NCBI GenBank assembly: GCA_944322805.1
Contig: CALUQC010000075.1
Span: 1-35,726, forward strand
Direction of reading: 5' to 3'
From: an uncultured Bacteroidales bacterium
GTDB lineage: Bacteria; Bacteroidota; Bacteroidia; Bacteroidales; UBA932
DNA length: 35,726 nucleotides
The notes under the pieces were generated by a model that worked only from the letters and a program-made list of their open reading frames with translations, ran no database searches and had not been told where the DNA came from. Positions within the stretch are counted from its first letter, which is position 1; each line of letters starts with the position of its first letter. The position numbers were made by a program, and so were the translations under genes. Positions 1 to 8,440 of this stretch are shown here, in pieces.

Positions 1-212
1 CCCAACTGCTCCGGGTTAAGATATCGGATATCCCGTATGACCTTGTCCGGAAACAGCACCTCCAAGAAACTCGAAAGTATCTCCTTGTTCGCCTCTGTTC
101 CGAACAGACGCTTGAAACCCCAGTCCGTCAACGGGTCGATGTACCTGACTTTCTTCCCTGCAATCTCGACAATCTTCCTTTCTCCCTTTTCTCCTGCCTC
201 CTTCTCTTTCAT
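1..212 (-). CDS. Rpn-family PD-(D/E)XK nuclease / putative transposase, 5' part only
   Basis: This is the first 70 codons of a gene that leaves the window on the left. After a lysine/glutamate-rich start, the protein contains YIDPLTDWGFKRLFG at about residues 23-37, then an LLF-type helix. This is the N-terminal signature of the Rpn/PDDEXK_2 family (recombination-promoting nuclease or putative transposase), which is very common in Bacteroidales. The catalytic D...ExK part lies outside the window, so activity and intactness cannot be judged. The ATG at 212-210 is chosen because a good Bacteroidota promoter ends about 8 bases before it, giving a very short leader. Family members can be mobile or multicopy. 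The assignment rests on N-terminal motif recognition only. Confidence 0.8.
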   Translation of the reverse strand, partial: MKEKEAGEKGERKIVEIAGKKVRYIDPLTDWGFKRLFGTEANKEILSSFLEVLFPDKVIRDIRYLNPEQL

Positions 213-220
213 GGCTCTGG

Positions 221-250
221 CAAATTTAGATAATTTAACATTCTTTCCAA
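221..250 (-). promoter_or_regulatory. Bacteroidota-type promoter for the Rpn-family gene
   Basis: On the minus strand, TTG (250-248) is followed by 19 bases and then TAAATTTG (228-221). This matches the Bacteroidota primary-sigma consensus, a -33 TTG/TTTG and a -7 TAnnTTTG about 19-20 bases apart. Transcription would start only a few bases before the ATG at 212. Confidence 0.65.
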
Positions 251-251
251 T

Positions 252-395
252 GGAATTCCCGATACTTTTCTCCGGCGGGATCCCGGGACGGTGAAAAGAG
301 GAATTCCCGAAGGCGAAGATGCAGCAAGTAAAGGAAAAAAGACGTCGAAAAGAGAAAATGTTTGACAAAAAAGAGAAAAATATGATTATCCCGCC
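252..395. other. Intergenic DNA with no gene seen
   Basis: The stretch between the Rpn promoter and the inverted-repeat element has no credible coding frame. It holds two copies of GGAATTCCCGA (252-262 and 300-310) around a GC-rich segment, then an A-rich run. No promoter for a neighbouring gene was recognised here. Confidence 0.5.
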
Positions 396-542
396 TTGTC
401 ATGTCGAGCTTGTCGAGACATCTGCTGTTCGTTGGATGTATCATAAGCAGATCTCTCGACTCCGCCTGCGGCTTCGCTCGAGATGACATGGAAAGGTGTC
501 ACCCGAGATGACATGGGAGGGAAGGCTGCGCTCGAGATGACA
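396..542. repeat. Imperfect inverted repeat with CGAGATGACA direct repeats
   Basis: The left arm (396-426) reads TTGTCATGTCGAG...GACATCTGCT. The right arm (447-491) is its imperfect reverse complement, AGCAGATCTCTCGAC...CTCGAGATGACA, with extra GC-rich sequence inside, so the element can fold into a long interrupted hairpin. CGAGATGACA then recurs at 479-488, 504-513 and 533-542. Similar GTCATcTCGAGcg...TCGAGAgATCT sequences are, as far as I know, common between genes in Bacteroidota genomes. No open frame in it looks real. It is best described as a dispersed intergenic repeat with partial tandem duplication of one end. Confidence 0.6.
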
Positions 543-575
543 AGGAGGAGAAAACTTTATAAAATTTATGTCATT

Positions 576-616
576 AAATTTCAAAACAGTTTCTGAAAAA
601 TTTCAAAACAGTTTCT
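576..616. repeat. 19-bp tandem direct repeat upstream of guaA
   Basis: AAATTTCAAAACAGTTTCT occurs at 576-594 and again, identically, at 598-616, a 22-bp period. The second copy touches the guaA -7 box. The 13-base core TCAAAACAGTTTC recurs at 28827-28839 upstream of serS. Confidence 0.85.
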
Positions 617-624
617 TATTTTTG
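617..624 (+). promoter_or_regulatory. Likely -7 box of guaA
   Basis: TATTTTTG fits TAnnTTTG and lies 26 bases before the guaA ATG. No TTG is found at the -33 distance; that place is occupied by the 19-bp direct repeat, so the promoter may depend on another factor or be weak. Confidence 0.5.
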
Positions 625-650
625 CGGAAATTTACAGAATCCAGGAAATA

Positions 651-2228
651 ATGACGGAAAAGATAATCATCCTCGACTTCGGCTCGCAGGTCACGCAACT
701 CATCGGAAGAAGACTGAGAGAGTTGAACGTATATTGCGAAATTTATCCCTACAACAAGATTCCCGACCTTGATGAAAGCGTGAAAGGCGTAATACTGTCC
801 GGAAGCCCGTTCTCGGTAAGGGACGCAAAGGCTCCGCAGGCCGATCTCGGCGGCATCAAGGGAGTGCTTCCGCTGTTAGGTATATGCTACGGGGCGCAAT
901 TCATTGCGCAGCGATACGGCGGTGAAGTGAACGCCTCCCTCGCAAGAGAATACGGAAGGGCGATGCTTGAAGTCAGGGAAAAGGAGTCTCCGCTGATGAA
1001 AGGAGTGGCTTCCCCGTCACAGGTATGGATGTCCCACGGAGATACGATAGCACGGCTTCCGGAAGGAGGTGAGGTAATAGCATCCACCGGGGACGTGGAA
1101 AATGCGGCCTATCATATCAAAGGGGAACAGACCTATGCGGTGCAGTTCCATCCGGAAGTATATCATACGGCAGAGGGACGCAGGATACTTGAGAATTTCG
1201 CTCTCGGCATCTGCGGCTGCAAGGGAGACTGGACTCCGGCTTCATTTATCGAGACGACCATTGCATCCCTGAAAGACAAGCTCGGAGACGACAAGGTGAT
1301 ACTCGGCCTGAGCGGCGGCGTGGACTCCACCGTGGCTGCCGTATTGCTGAACAGGGCCATCGGGCACAACCTGACCTGCATTTTCGTAAACAACGGACTT
1401 CTGCGGAAAAACGAGTTCGAAGACGTGCTCGCCTCATACAAGGACATGGGACTGAACGTTATCGGGGCTGACGCCTCAAAAGTGTTCATAGAGCAGCTGA
1501 AAGGAGTCGTGGAGCCTGAACGGAAACGCAAGGTGATAGGAAGGCTGTTTATAGAAACTTTCGATGAATATGCGCATAAAATAGAAAATGCCCGCTGGCT
1601 GGCCCAGGGAACGATATATCCGGATGTCATAGAGTCGGCTTCCGTCAACGGTCCGTCTTCGACCATAAAGTCCCACCACAACGTCGGAGGTCTTCCTGAG
1701 AAGATGAATCTCAAAATCGTGGAGCCTCTGCGCTCACTGTTCAAGGACGAAGTGCGCAGGGTGGGCCGCGCTCTCGGCATAAAGGATGAACTTATCGGAA
1801 GACACCCTTTCCCGGGCCCTTCTCTCGGAATCCGCATTCTCGGGGAAGTGACGGAAGAAAAGCTGGAGATACTGCGCGAAGCCGACGACATTTTCATACG
1901 CGGACTGCGCGAATACAAAATAGACGGCGTACCGTCTGCTTCGGATCCCGCCATGACCGCGAAAAATCTCTATGACTCCATCTGGCAGGCCGGCGCCATC
2001 CTGCTGCCGGTAAAAAGCGTGGGTGTCATGGGAGATGAGCGCACCTATGAATATACCGTCGCCCTGAGGGCAGTCATTTCGACAGACGGCATGACAGCCG
2101 ACTGGGTGCATCTCCCTTATGATTTCATGGCAAAGGTCAGCAACGACATCATCAACAAGGTGCGCGGGGTGAACCGCGTAGTCTACGACATCAGTTCAAA
2201 ACCGCCTGCTACCATAGAGTGGGAATAA
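651..2228 (+). CDS. guaA: GMP synthase (glutamine-hydrolysing)
   Basis: GuaA converts XMP to GMP using glutamine and ATP, the last step of guanine nucleotide synthesis. The 525-aa protein has the usual full-length two-part layout. The N-terminal class-I glutamine amidotransferase carries the nucleophile Cys79 in GICYGAQF and the His167/Glu169 pair in FHPEV. The ATP pyrophosphatase domain follows, with its P-loop SGGVDS at 221-226. The C-terminal dimerisation/XMP-binding domain ends in the family signature KPPATIEWE. All key residues are present. It is a single gene with its own promoter region, and it converges with rmuC, leaving only nine bases between the stop codons. The ATG at 651 starts exactly at the family N-terminus ([11 protein letters not shown]). 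Confidence 0.97.
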   Translation: MTEKIIILDFGSQVTQLIGRRLRELNVYCEIYPYNKIPDLDESVKGVILSGSPFSVRDAKAPQADLGGIKGVLPLLGICYGAQFIAQRYGGEVNASLAREYGRAMLEVREKESPLMKGVASPSQVWMSHGDTIARLPEGGEVIASTGDVENAAYHIKGEQTYAVQFHPEVYHTAEGRRILENFALGICGCKGDWTPASFIETTIASLKDKLGDDKVILGLSGGVDSTVAAVLLNRAIGHNLTCIFVNNGLLRKNEFEDVLASYKDMGLNVIGADASKVFIEQLKGVVEPERKRKVIGRLFIETFDEYAHKIENARWLAQGTIYPDVIESASVNGPSSTIKSHHNVGGLPEKMNLKIVEPLRSLFKDEVRRVGRALGIKDELIGRHPFPGPSLGIRILGEVTEEKLEILREADDIFIRGLREYKIDGVPSASDPAMTAKNLYDSIWQAGAILLPVKSVGVMGDERTYEYTVALRAVISTDGMTADWVHLPYDFMAKVSNDIINKVRGVNRVVYDISSKPPATIEWE

Positions 2229-2237
2229 AGGCCGCAC

Positions 2238-3560
2238 TCAGTGCGCGTCTATGAGCTCCACATCCTCCACGGACTTGTCCCTGGAGACGGGAACGCCGAG
2301 CCTGACGACATCCTTGGCTGACTTGACGATGCTGCGGCCCGAATCCTTCAGTTTGGCGTTGCACTTGTCATAGGCATCATGCGCATCATCCAGCTTGCGT
2401 CCAAGGACCTCGAAACTCTTGACGAGTTCGGCGACCCGCTCTATCATCCGGGAAGCGCCGTCTATGATTTTTTCCTGGTTACGCACCTGCTCCGTATTGC
2501 GCCATGCGATAGTAATCATCCGCAGGAAGGGCATCAGCGTCTCTTCTGTCGTGATAAGCACATTCTTGGCGAACGCATCCCTCCACACGTTCTTGTCCTC
2601 GCTGTAAGCCAGCTGCAGCGCGGCATAATTCGGGATGAACATCACCGTATAGTCCAGCATCCTGTGTCCCGGAACTATGTAGCCGGAATAATTCTTCCCT
2701 GCCAGCCTGCGCACCTGCTCCCTTATGGAAGCAAGGTTTCTCGACGAGGCATCCTTGCGCGCCGCTTCGTCCGAAGCCTGGATATAGTCGGAAAATGCCG
2801 CCAGGGACACCTTGGAATCTATCGCCACGTCGTTATTGTCCGGGAAATGTATGATGTAGTCCGGACGCATCTTCATGCCGCTGTCCTCGTTCAGGATGAC
2901 ATTGCCCCTGCTGTCGCGCAAGGTGACCTCCCTGTCATAGTTCACCCCTTCGATAAAGCCTTCGTTGTCGAACAAGGTCTGGAGGATGGTTTCGCCCCAG
3001 CATCCCTGCATCTTGTTCTGCCCGCGCAGCGCATCCGCAAGATTGTCCGCCTTGCTTCCTATGGCCTTCGTGTTTTCCTCCAGGTTGCGGATGGCATTGG
3101 ACAGGCTCTCTTTCATGGCGGAAGATGTCTCCGACTGGGTCTTCTTGTTGGATTCGAAAGCCTCCTTCATGTTCCGGATATCCTTCTCCAAACCGCCCGT
3201 AATGGCGGAAAATGTTTCCTGAGCCTTTTTTCCGAGTTCTTCTTCACGCTTGCGCAGGATTTCGTCCGTTTCGGCCTTCATCTCAGCCTTCATGGCCTCT
3301 ATCTGCCTGGAAAGAGTCTCCGCGTGGGTTTTCTTCACTTCTTCCAAAGCCTTTTCCCCGGACTTGCGGATTTCCTCCTCGACCCGTCTGTGAGCCTCGG
3401 TATCCGCTTCCGATCTGGCCTGGAGGGTGCGCAGCTCGGATTCACGCGAAAGAAGTTCCTTCTCCATTTTCCTGATTTTGGACAAGGATGACATGTGTGC
3501 CGCAAACGCGGCAACGGCAGCAGCCGCAGCGGCAACGGAAATGGTGACTATAACGGACAT
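2238..3560 (-). CDS. rmuC: DNA recombination protein RmuC
   Basis: RmuC is a membrane-anchored coiled-coil protein with a restriction-endonuclease-like fold domain, reported to limit recombination at inverted repeats. This 440-aa protein has an N-terminal hydrophobic segment (about residues 2-24), a long charged coiled coil (about 25-175) and the conserved RmuC domain. That domain includes QGCWGE near its start, RPDYIIHFPDNNDVAIDSKVSL-like residues and FIPNYAALQLAY. ATG at 3560 is preferred. A frame extension to a TTG at 3569 exists, but it overlaps the TGA of the upstream gene and TTG starts are rare in this phylum. It is the last gene of the ten-gene operon, six bases after the gamma-carbonic-anhydrase gene. 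Its functional link to the Bat genes is unknown and may only reflect cotranscription. Confidence 0.93.
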   Translation of the reverse strand: MSVIVTISVAAAAAAVAAFAAHMSSLSKIRKMEKELLSRESELRTLQARSEADTEAHRRVEEEIRKSGEKALEEVKKTHAETLSRQIEAMKAEMKAETDEILRKREEELGKKAQETFSAITGGLEKDIRNMKEAFESNKKTQSETSSAMKESLSNAIRNLEENTKAIGSKADNLADALRGQNKMQGCWGETILQTLFDNEGFIEGVNYDREVTLRDSRGNVILNEDSGMKMRPDYIIHFPDNNDVAIDSKVSLAAFSDYIQASDEAARKDASSRNLASIREQVRRLAGKNYSGYIVPGHRMLDYTVMFIPNYAALQLAYSEDKNVWRDAFAKNVLITTEETLMPFLRMITIAWRNTEQVRNQEKIIDGASRMIERVAELVKSFEVLGRKLDDAHDAYDKCNAKLKDSGRSIVKSAKDVVRLGVPVSRDKSVEDVELIDAH

Positions 3561-3565
3561 TTTCG

Positions 3566-4069
3566 TCAAATATATTCCCTGACAATCTCCGCATACTCGG
3601 CGGCATTGTCGCGGATCATTTTAGTGATGCTTTCGGACCCGTCCTTGACCTTCTTTGCGGGAACGCCGGCATATATTCCCGGCTCCAGGACCGAATTGGC
3701 AAGTACGACGGCGCCTGCGGCAATGACCGTTCCTGACGGGACCACCGCATTGTCCATGACGACGGCTCCCATGCCTACAAGAACGTCATCCCCGATAACG
3801 GCGCCGTGGATGATGGCATTGTGGCCGATGGTCACATCGCTGCCTATCCTTACTTCAGATACGCCGGTAGTCGAATGCATGACGGCGCATTCCTGCACGT
3901 TCACCCTTTCTCCCAGGGTAATGCTGCCGACATCACCTCTCAAAACGGCGCCGTACCAGATGCTGCTGCCGTCCCCGATTTTCACATCACCTATCAGTGC
4001 CGCATTTTCAGCCACGAATACATCTTTCCCGACCTGCGGTCTTTTTCCCTTGAATTCCTTTACTATCAT
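3566..4069 (-). CDS. Gamma-carbonic-anhydrase-like hexapeptide-repeat protein
   Basis: The 167-aa protein is a left-handed beta-helix of isoleucine/valine-rich hexapeptide repeats with a C-terminal helix, as in the YrdA/PaaY/gamma-CA family. The three metal-ligand histidines are visible: His65 (AVMHS), His83 (IGHN) and His88 (IIHG). Arg44 and Asp46 of the trimer-interface motif LRGD are also present, so a Zn/Fe site at the trimer interface is likely. Carbonic anhydrase activity is often absent or unproven in bacterial homologues, so the reaction stays open. It sits between the dehydrogenase (15-base gap) and rmuC (start six bases downstream) in the operon. The ATG at 4069 directly begins the conserved N-terminus. 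Confidence 0.9.
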   Translation of the reverse strand: MIVKEFKGKRPQVGKDVFVAENAALIGDVKIGDGSSIWYGAVLRGDVGSITLGERVNVQECAVMHSTTGVSEVRIGSDVTIGHNAIIHGAVIGDDVLVGMGAVVMDNAVVPSGTVIAAGAVVLANSVLEPGIYAGVPAKKVKDGSESITKMIRDNAAEYAEIVREYI

Positions 4070-4084
4070 AGTTCCGTCATGAAT

Positions 4085-5023
4085 TTACTTTTCACTCTGC
4101 CGCAGTTCCCCGATATTCTTCGCTATTTCCGAGACTAACCTGTTTCTCGCCTCCACGGATGCCCAGGCAGTATGCGGAGTCAGCGACAGCCGCTCCTGAT
4201 GCCTGACCTTCGAAATCGGATTCGCGACCTTGAGAGGCTCGGCAGAATACACGTCCAGCCCCGCTCCGGCGATTTTCCCGTCATCGATCGCACTTGCCAA
4301 TGCAGCCTCGTCGACGATTCCGCCCCTGCCCATATTCACGATAATGGCGGAAGGCTTCATCATCCCCAGTTCCGCGGCACCGACAAGCCCGGCCGTCCTT
4401 TCGTTAAGCGGGGCATGTACCGATACCACATCGGACTCGGACATCAGCTGTCCGAGAGGAACGCTCGGGTATTCCGTACAGTGAGAAGTTCCGGATGTCG
4501 AAAAATAGATGACCTTCATGCCGAAAGCCTCCGCCACCCGGGCCACCCTCCGGCCGATGCTGCCCATCCCGATGATTCCCATGGTCTTGCCTGCAAGTTC
4601 GAAAAAAGGCTCCGACACATCCGTAAACAGTCCGCCCCACGAATAGCGTCCCGACTTCACCTTCGCATCATAGTACGGAAGACGGCCGACAAGACTCAGA
4701 ATATGCATGAAAGTGCTCTGCACGACGGATTCCGTCGAATATCCCGCGACATTCTTCACCGGTATGCCCCTGGAAGCCGCATAATCCATGTCGATATTGT
4801 TCACTCCGGTAGCAGCCTCGCATATCAGGCGGAGTTTCCCGGCGGCATCCATAAGAGCCGGAGTTACCTTTACCTTGTTTACAATCAGGACATCACAGTC
4901 CCTGACCCTTTCCATGGCCTCTTCCGGTGTCGAAGTCCGGTAGCAGACCAGTTCACCGGCTTCCTCTATCGGCGCAAAGGAAACATCGCCCAGTGTCGCC
5001 GCATCCAAAAAAACTATTTTCAT
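4085..5023 (-). CDS. D-isomer-specific 2-hydroxyacid dehydrogenase, NAD-binding
   Basis: The 312-aa protein interconverts a D-2-hydroxyacid and a 2-oxoacid with NAD(P); the exact substrate cannot be read from sequence. The Rossmann fingerprint GMGSIG lies at residues 152-157. The catalytic trio is in place: Arg233 in MGRGGIVDE, Glu262 in YSAEP and His284 in LTPHTAW. Overall it resembles glycerate/hydroxypyruvate or phosphoglycerate dehydrogenase relatives without a C-terminal ACT domain. Its ATG overlaps the TGA of the fused batD-batE gene (ATGA), so translational coupling is likely. This makes it part of the Bat transcript, though there is no known metabolic connection. Confidence 0.92.
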   Translation of the reverse strand: MKIVFLDAATLGDVSFAPIEEAGELVCYRTSTPEEAMERVRDCDVLIVNKVKVTPALMDAAGKLRLICEAATGVNNIDMDYAASRGIPVKNVAGYSTESVVQSTFMHILSLVGRLPYYDAKVKSGRYSWGGLFTDVSEPFFELAGKTMGIIGMGSIGRRVARVAEAFGMKVIYFSTSGTSHCTEYPSVPLGQLMSESDVVSVHAPLNERTAGLVGAAELGMMKPSAIIVNMGRGGIVDEAALASAIDDGKIAGAGLDVYSAEPLKVANPISKVRHQERLSLTPHTAWASVEARNRLVSEIAKNIGELRQSEK

Positions 5024-7620
5024 ATTATTTCCATATCTCGTGAAAGCATCCAGCCCTGCCTGCCGTCCGCCAGTTCTATATTGCGCCAGTCACCCACTTC
5101 ATCAAGGATGACGACTTTCGTTCCTTCGTGCAGGATGAACAGATCGGTAGACGTTTCCGCAGACGGGGAACTCTTTACCGATACTACCGGGGCCATGATG
5201 ACGGCTCCGTCCTTTCGCGAATAGTCGTTCTTCTGCCAGAAAGAAAATGTCAGGGACATTGCCGCCAGCAGGAAAAACACGATTGCGGAGAAAAATCCGG
5301 TCCGTCTGAGCCCGACAGAGGCCGACAGCAGGAACAGCAGCAGGGCGGCCACCGTCACGAACAGGAAGACAAGCCCCGCTGCGGCCCAGGCATCCGAATC
5401 CAAGGCATAACACAGGTCACGTATCCAGGTCTTGAGGATGAATTCCGGCACCGGCTCTATCCTGTCCTGGATGAAGTCCGAAACCACGGTCCTGTTGTAG
5501 CGCGCATCCGAATACGAAGGATCCGACTTCAGGGCCCTTTCATAATAAAGGACAGCTTTCGCGACATCCCCCGACTTGAAATACGCGTTGCCGAGATTGC
5601 AATACAGAGCAGGAGACTCCAGCCCCATGTTTTCAATGGAAGAATAGGCAGACACGGCATCAGACCAGCGCCCCTCCGTATAGGCGGCGTTGGCAGACAT
5701 GAACAGGGAGTCCACGTAACTGTCGGCTGCATGTCCGGAAACCGGAAGCATGAGCATCAGCAATGCGACCGCAGTTGCGGCAGCACCCGTCTTCTTTTTG
5801 GTTTTCATATACGAGTCTATCGAAGATACGACATCCACCGCATCCCGGTAATGTGCAGCCATGGCGGCATTGCCGGAATCAGGAGAGTAGCGCGCGAATT
5901 CACACGCATCCACCAAAGCCACGAACCGGTCCGTCACAGTCTCCGGCACCCCGCGCGACGAGAGTTCCTCTGCAATCCGGTCCTTGGAAATGTCGGCAAA
6001 CGACATGTTCAGCTTGTCGGACACATACCCTATCAAGGCCTTGTGCAGCTCCTCGTAGAATGCGGAATACAGATTTTGCGCAAGATATTCCGACGCCTTG
6101 TGCAGACGCTTCTTCGCCATTTTGGTAGCTCCCCTGTTCTTGGAGCCGGCTATGTCGGCCCTGCGCGCCGCGACGAACCTGAAAGCCGCATACGCAAGGG
6201 CGCCAGCCATGAAAATAACGGCGGCAAGTATCCAGAACATCGCGGACCCTGCGAAGAAATCGCCTTTTGCGGCCAGCTTCAAATCCCTGGTATTTATGAA
6301 ACGGACATCCTGGTTCAGGTCGGCGACACCTCTGCGGGTCACCCCCGGCACCACGGCCGGCCCGGATGCGGCATCGGATTCATTGCCCTTGGCTACCGAA
6401 AAAGGTATCAATGCCGTCTCCTTTGTGACATATTTTCCCGCATCTATATCGTAATAGCTGTATTTGACCGGGGCAATGGCGAAATCCCCAGCACTCCTCG
6501 GGATAAACGGAAATTCATAAGTCTTGCTGCCGGACATTCCCCCGGAAGCCTTGTCTATGGACTCGGAGACTTTCGTATCATAGACCTCGAAGTCAGGAGG
6601 GAAAGTCACGTCCGGCTCTTCAAGCAGGGATACGTTGCCCTTGCCGCGGATCTCCACTATAAGCGAGGCGGCATCATGGGTGCGCAGAGAATCCTTGCTG
6701 AGACGGGCGGATATGCTGAACTGCCCCACGCCGCCCTTGAACGATGCAGGCGCACCTGCCGGCAGTTCCGAAACATTTATCTTGTAGGACGGGGTGCTGA
6801 TGCGCTTCCGCACGGTCCTGTATTCATCGAAAAACTCGTCGAAGATACTTACACTGCCGCTCGACACAGTCCTGACGTTGACCAGGCACACGAGTTCGGC
6901 GGGGTCTATGGTAAGGGTGCCGGACTGCTGAGGTATCAGGATATATTTTCTGAGCAGGGCCGAATTGTATATCCTGTCATTCATGCTCTCCCTGCGGAAT
7001 TCGATATTTGAAGGAGCCTCGATTTCCTGATTCCAGAAACCGTTGAAGGACGGGAAACGGGCGTCTTCGAAACCGGCTATGTTCACTCTCTGGTACAGTT
7101 TCAGCGTTGCCACTATCGGCTCGCCCACCACCACGTTCCTTTTGCTGAATGTCAGTCTGAGAAACAGGTTATCGTCCGAAATATCGGATGCCGACACCTG
7201 TCCGGAAGATGACGGAGCGGACTGCCCCGGCTGGGCCGAAGCCCCCTGGGATACGACGGAAATGCTGACAGGGTCCGTCGAATATGTCTTGCCCTTGACA
7301 GTCACCGATGCTCCGGGGATTGAAAAGGTCCCGGTTTTTTTAGGCGTAATGATGTAAGTGTATGTAAACTGGGACGACTTCGTCCTCTTTCCGTTTATAA
7401 TCTGGATACTCGTGGAACGGCCTTGCTGAGGACCCCAGACGAGCTGGAAATCATCTCCCTGCGACCACTCGAAAGCGGACGGGGAATTTTCCCCTTCGTA
7501 GATGAAAGTCACATTGAACTGTTCATCCACGGAGACGACATCCGGCACTTCCACCCTCAACTGGGCGGACATCGCCACGGCCTGAAATACAATGCACAGT
7601 GTCAACAATAATTTCTTCAT
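5020..7620 (-). CDS. Fused BatD–BatE: oxygen-tolerance protein with TPR and SH3-like C-terminal half
   Basis: One uninterrupted 866-codon frame contains what are normally two genes. Residues 1-20 are a signal peptide (MKKLLLTLCIVFQAVAMSAQ). About 21-450 is the extracytoplasmic BatD beta-sandwich region, followed by a transmembrane helix near 455-478 and a cytoplasmic helical domain to about 600. At Met605 a second signal-peptide-like stretch begins (MKTKKK, then an Ala/Leu/Met-rich core ending GHA). It is followed by a TPR region (about 630-705), two hydrophobic helices (about 735-790) and a C-terminal bacterial SH3-like domain (about 800-866, including VKSSPS and DGRQGWML). That second half is a complete BatE. 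The internal segment may act as an extra membrane anchor, or Met605 may be a second translation start. Bat proteins are implicated in aerotolerance in Bacteroides. Confidence 0.9.
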   Translation of the reverse strand: MKKLLLTLCIVFQAVAMSAQLRVEVPDVVSVDEQFNVTFIYEGENSPSAFEWSQGDDFQLVWGPQQGRSTSIQIINGKRTKSSQFTYTYIITPKKTGTFSIPGASVTVKGKTYSTDPVSISVVSQGASAQPGQSAPSSSGQVSASDISDDNLFLRLTFSKRNVVVGEPIVATLKLYQRVNIAGFEDARFPSFNGFWNQEIEAPSNIEFRRESMNDRIYNSALLRKYILIPQQSGTLTIDPAELVCLVNVRTVSSGSVSIFDEFFDEYRTVRKRISTPSYKINVSELPAGAPASFKGGVGQFSISARLSKDSLRTHDAASLIVEIRGKGNVSLLEEPDVTFPPDFEVYDTKVSESIDKASGGMSGSKTYEFPFIPRSAGDFAIAPVKYSYYDIDAGKYVTKETALIPFSVAKGNESDAASGPAVVPGVTRRGVADLNQDVRFINTRDLKLAAKGDFFAGSAMFWILAAVIFMAGALAYAAFRFVAARRADIAGSKNRGATKMAKKRLHKASEYLAQNLYSAFYEELHKALIGYVSDKLNMSFADISKDRIAEELSSRGVPETVTDRFVALVDACEFARYSPDSGNAAMAAHYRDAVDVVSSIDSYMKTKKKTGAAATAVALLMLMLPVSGHAADSYVDSLFMSANAAYTEGRWSDAVSAYSSIENMGLESPALYCNLGNAYFKSGDVAKAVLYYERALKSDPSYSDARYNRTVVSDFIQDRIEPVPEFILKTWIRDLCYALDSDAWAAAGLVFLFVTVAALLLFLLSASVGLRRTGFFSAIVFFLLAAMSLTFSFWQKNDYSRKDGAVIMAPVVSVKSSPSAETSTDLFILHEGTKVVILDEVGDWRNIELADGRQGWMLSRDMEII

Positions 7621-7658
7621 ATTACCCTCTCTATCTCTAATCGTTATGGAAGCGTATC

Positions 7659-8429
7659 CTACCAGTTTTTCTCCCTCTGCTTAGACTGCATCACGGCCGC
7701 CTTCTCCTTCTTCACCTTATCCTGGGTTTCCTTTTCCTTCGCCATGATGGCATTCAGCATCTGCTGCGCCGCCTGCTTGCTTATCTGCGGACGGGACTGC
7801 GGCTGCTCTCCGGAGTCCGGCCGGCTGCGGTCGTCGTTCTGCTGGTTCTGATTTCCGCCGTTGTCCCCTCCGTCATTCCTGTTGTCCTGATTCTCCCTGT
7901 TGTCCTGGTTATCCTGATTATCCTGTTTATCCTTATTGTCCTGATTGTTTTGATTGTCCTTGTTGTCCTGCCCCTGATTGTTCTGGTTGTTCTGCTGCTC
8001 CTCTAACTTTTTCCTGGCATAGATGTAGTTTTCCTTGGCATCCAGGTCGCCAGGATTCTCCATGAGGGCCGACCTGTACGCATCCACGGCTGCCTGATAA
8101 TCCTTCAGGGAAAGCGCCACGTTTCCCGTATTGTAATAGTAATCGGAGGCATGCCCGGACAGCGGTGCCTGTTCCGCAATCGTATCGAGGACGGCCCTGG
8201 CTTCATTGAAGTTTTCCATCCGGTACAGGGAGTTGGCCAGGTCATATGCGGCGGCGAATGACGAAGAATCCCTGAGCAGGGCCTTCTGATAATCGACTAC
8301 AGCCTCCTTGAATTCCCCTTTGTCGAACTTTCTGTTGCCGCTCCTGACATCTTTCCTGTCATCATCCCGGGCAGAGAGGAAAGCAGCCGTAAACGGGACC
8401 AGCAGCAGTATGCATAATAACTTTTTCAT
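7659..8429 (-). CDS. batC: BatC, exported TPR protein with N/Q/D-rich tail
   Basis: The 256-aa protein has a signal peptide (MKKLLCILLLVPFTAAFLSA), then TPR repeats (about 25-140) containing FDKGEFKEAVVDYQKAL and NTGNVALSLKDYQAAVDAY. The tail (about 145-205) is composed almost only of Asn, Gln, Asp and Lys in NQDN-like units. The last 40 residues are charged and helical and end in KQREKNW. This is the typical BatC plan: a TPR scaffold for envelope protein-protein contacts within the Bat complex. It lies 11 bases after batB and 38 before batD-batE. The low-complexity segment is encoded by short tandem DNA repeats and is probably variable in length between strains. Confidence 0.9.
   Translation of the reverse strand: MKKLLCILLLVPFTAAFLSARDDDRKDVRSGNRKFDKGEFKEAVVDYQKALLRDSSSFAAAYDLANSLYRMENFNEARAVLDTIAEQAPLSGHASDYYYNTGNVALSLKDYQAAVDAYRSALMENPGDLDAKENYIYARKKLEEQQNNQNNQGQDNKDNQNNQDNKDKQDNQDNQDNRENQDNRNDGGDNGGNQNQQNDDRSRPDSGEQPQSRPQISKQAAQQMLNAIMAKEKETQDKVKKEKAAVMQSKQREKNW
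7881..7995. repeat. Short tandem repeats inside batC
   Basis: Degenerate 9-base units related to TTGTCCTGA (plus strand) repeat about a dozen times and encode the NQDN/KDNQ tail of BatC. The repeats keep the reading frame, so copy-number changes in steps of three codons would leave the protein in frame. Confidence 0.75.
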
Positions 8430-8440
8430 AACAGACTATT

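Noticed and set aside
235..489. 84-codon minus-strand frame over the intergenic repeat
   Set aside because: It is built from the inverted repeat, has no family resemblance and overlaps the Rpn promoter; such frames arise from this repeat by chance.
2233..2245. CGCACTCAGTGCG palindrome between guaA and rmuC as a bidirectional terminator
   Set aside because: There is no loop of workable size and no T-run on either side. It includes the rmuC stop codon.
7881..7995. Possible CRISPR array
   Set aside because: The repeats are nine-base units inside a reading frame without spacers; they encode the BatC tail.
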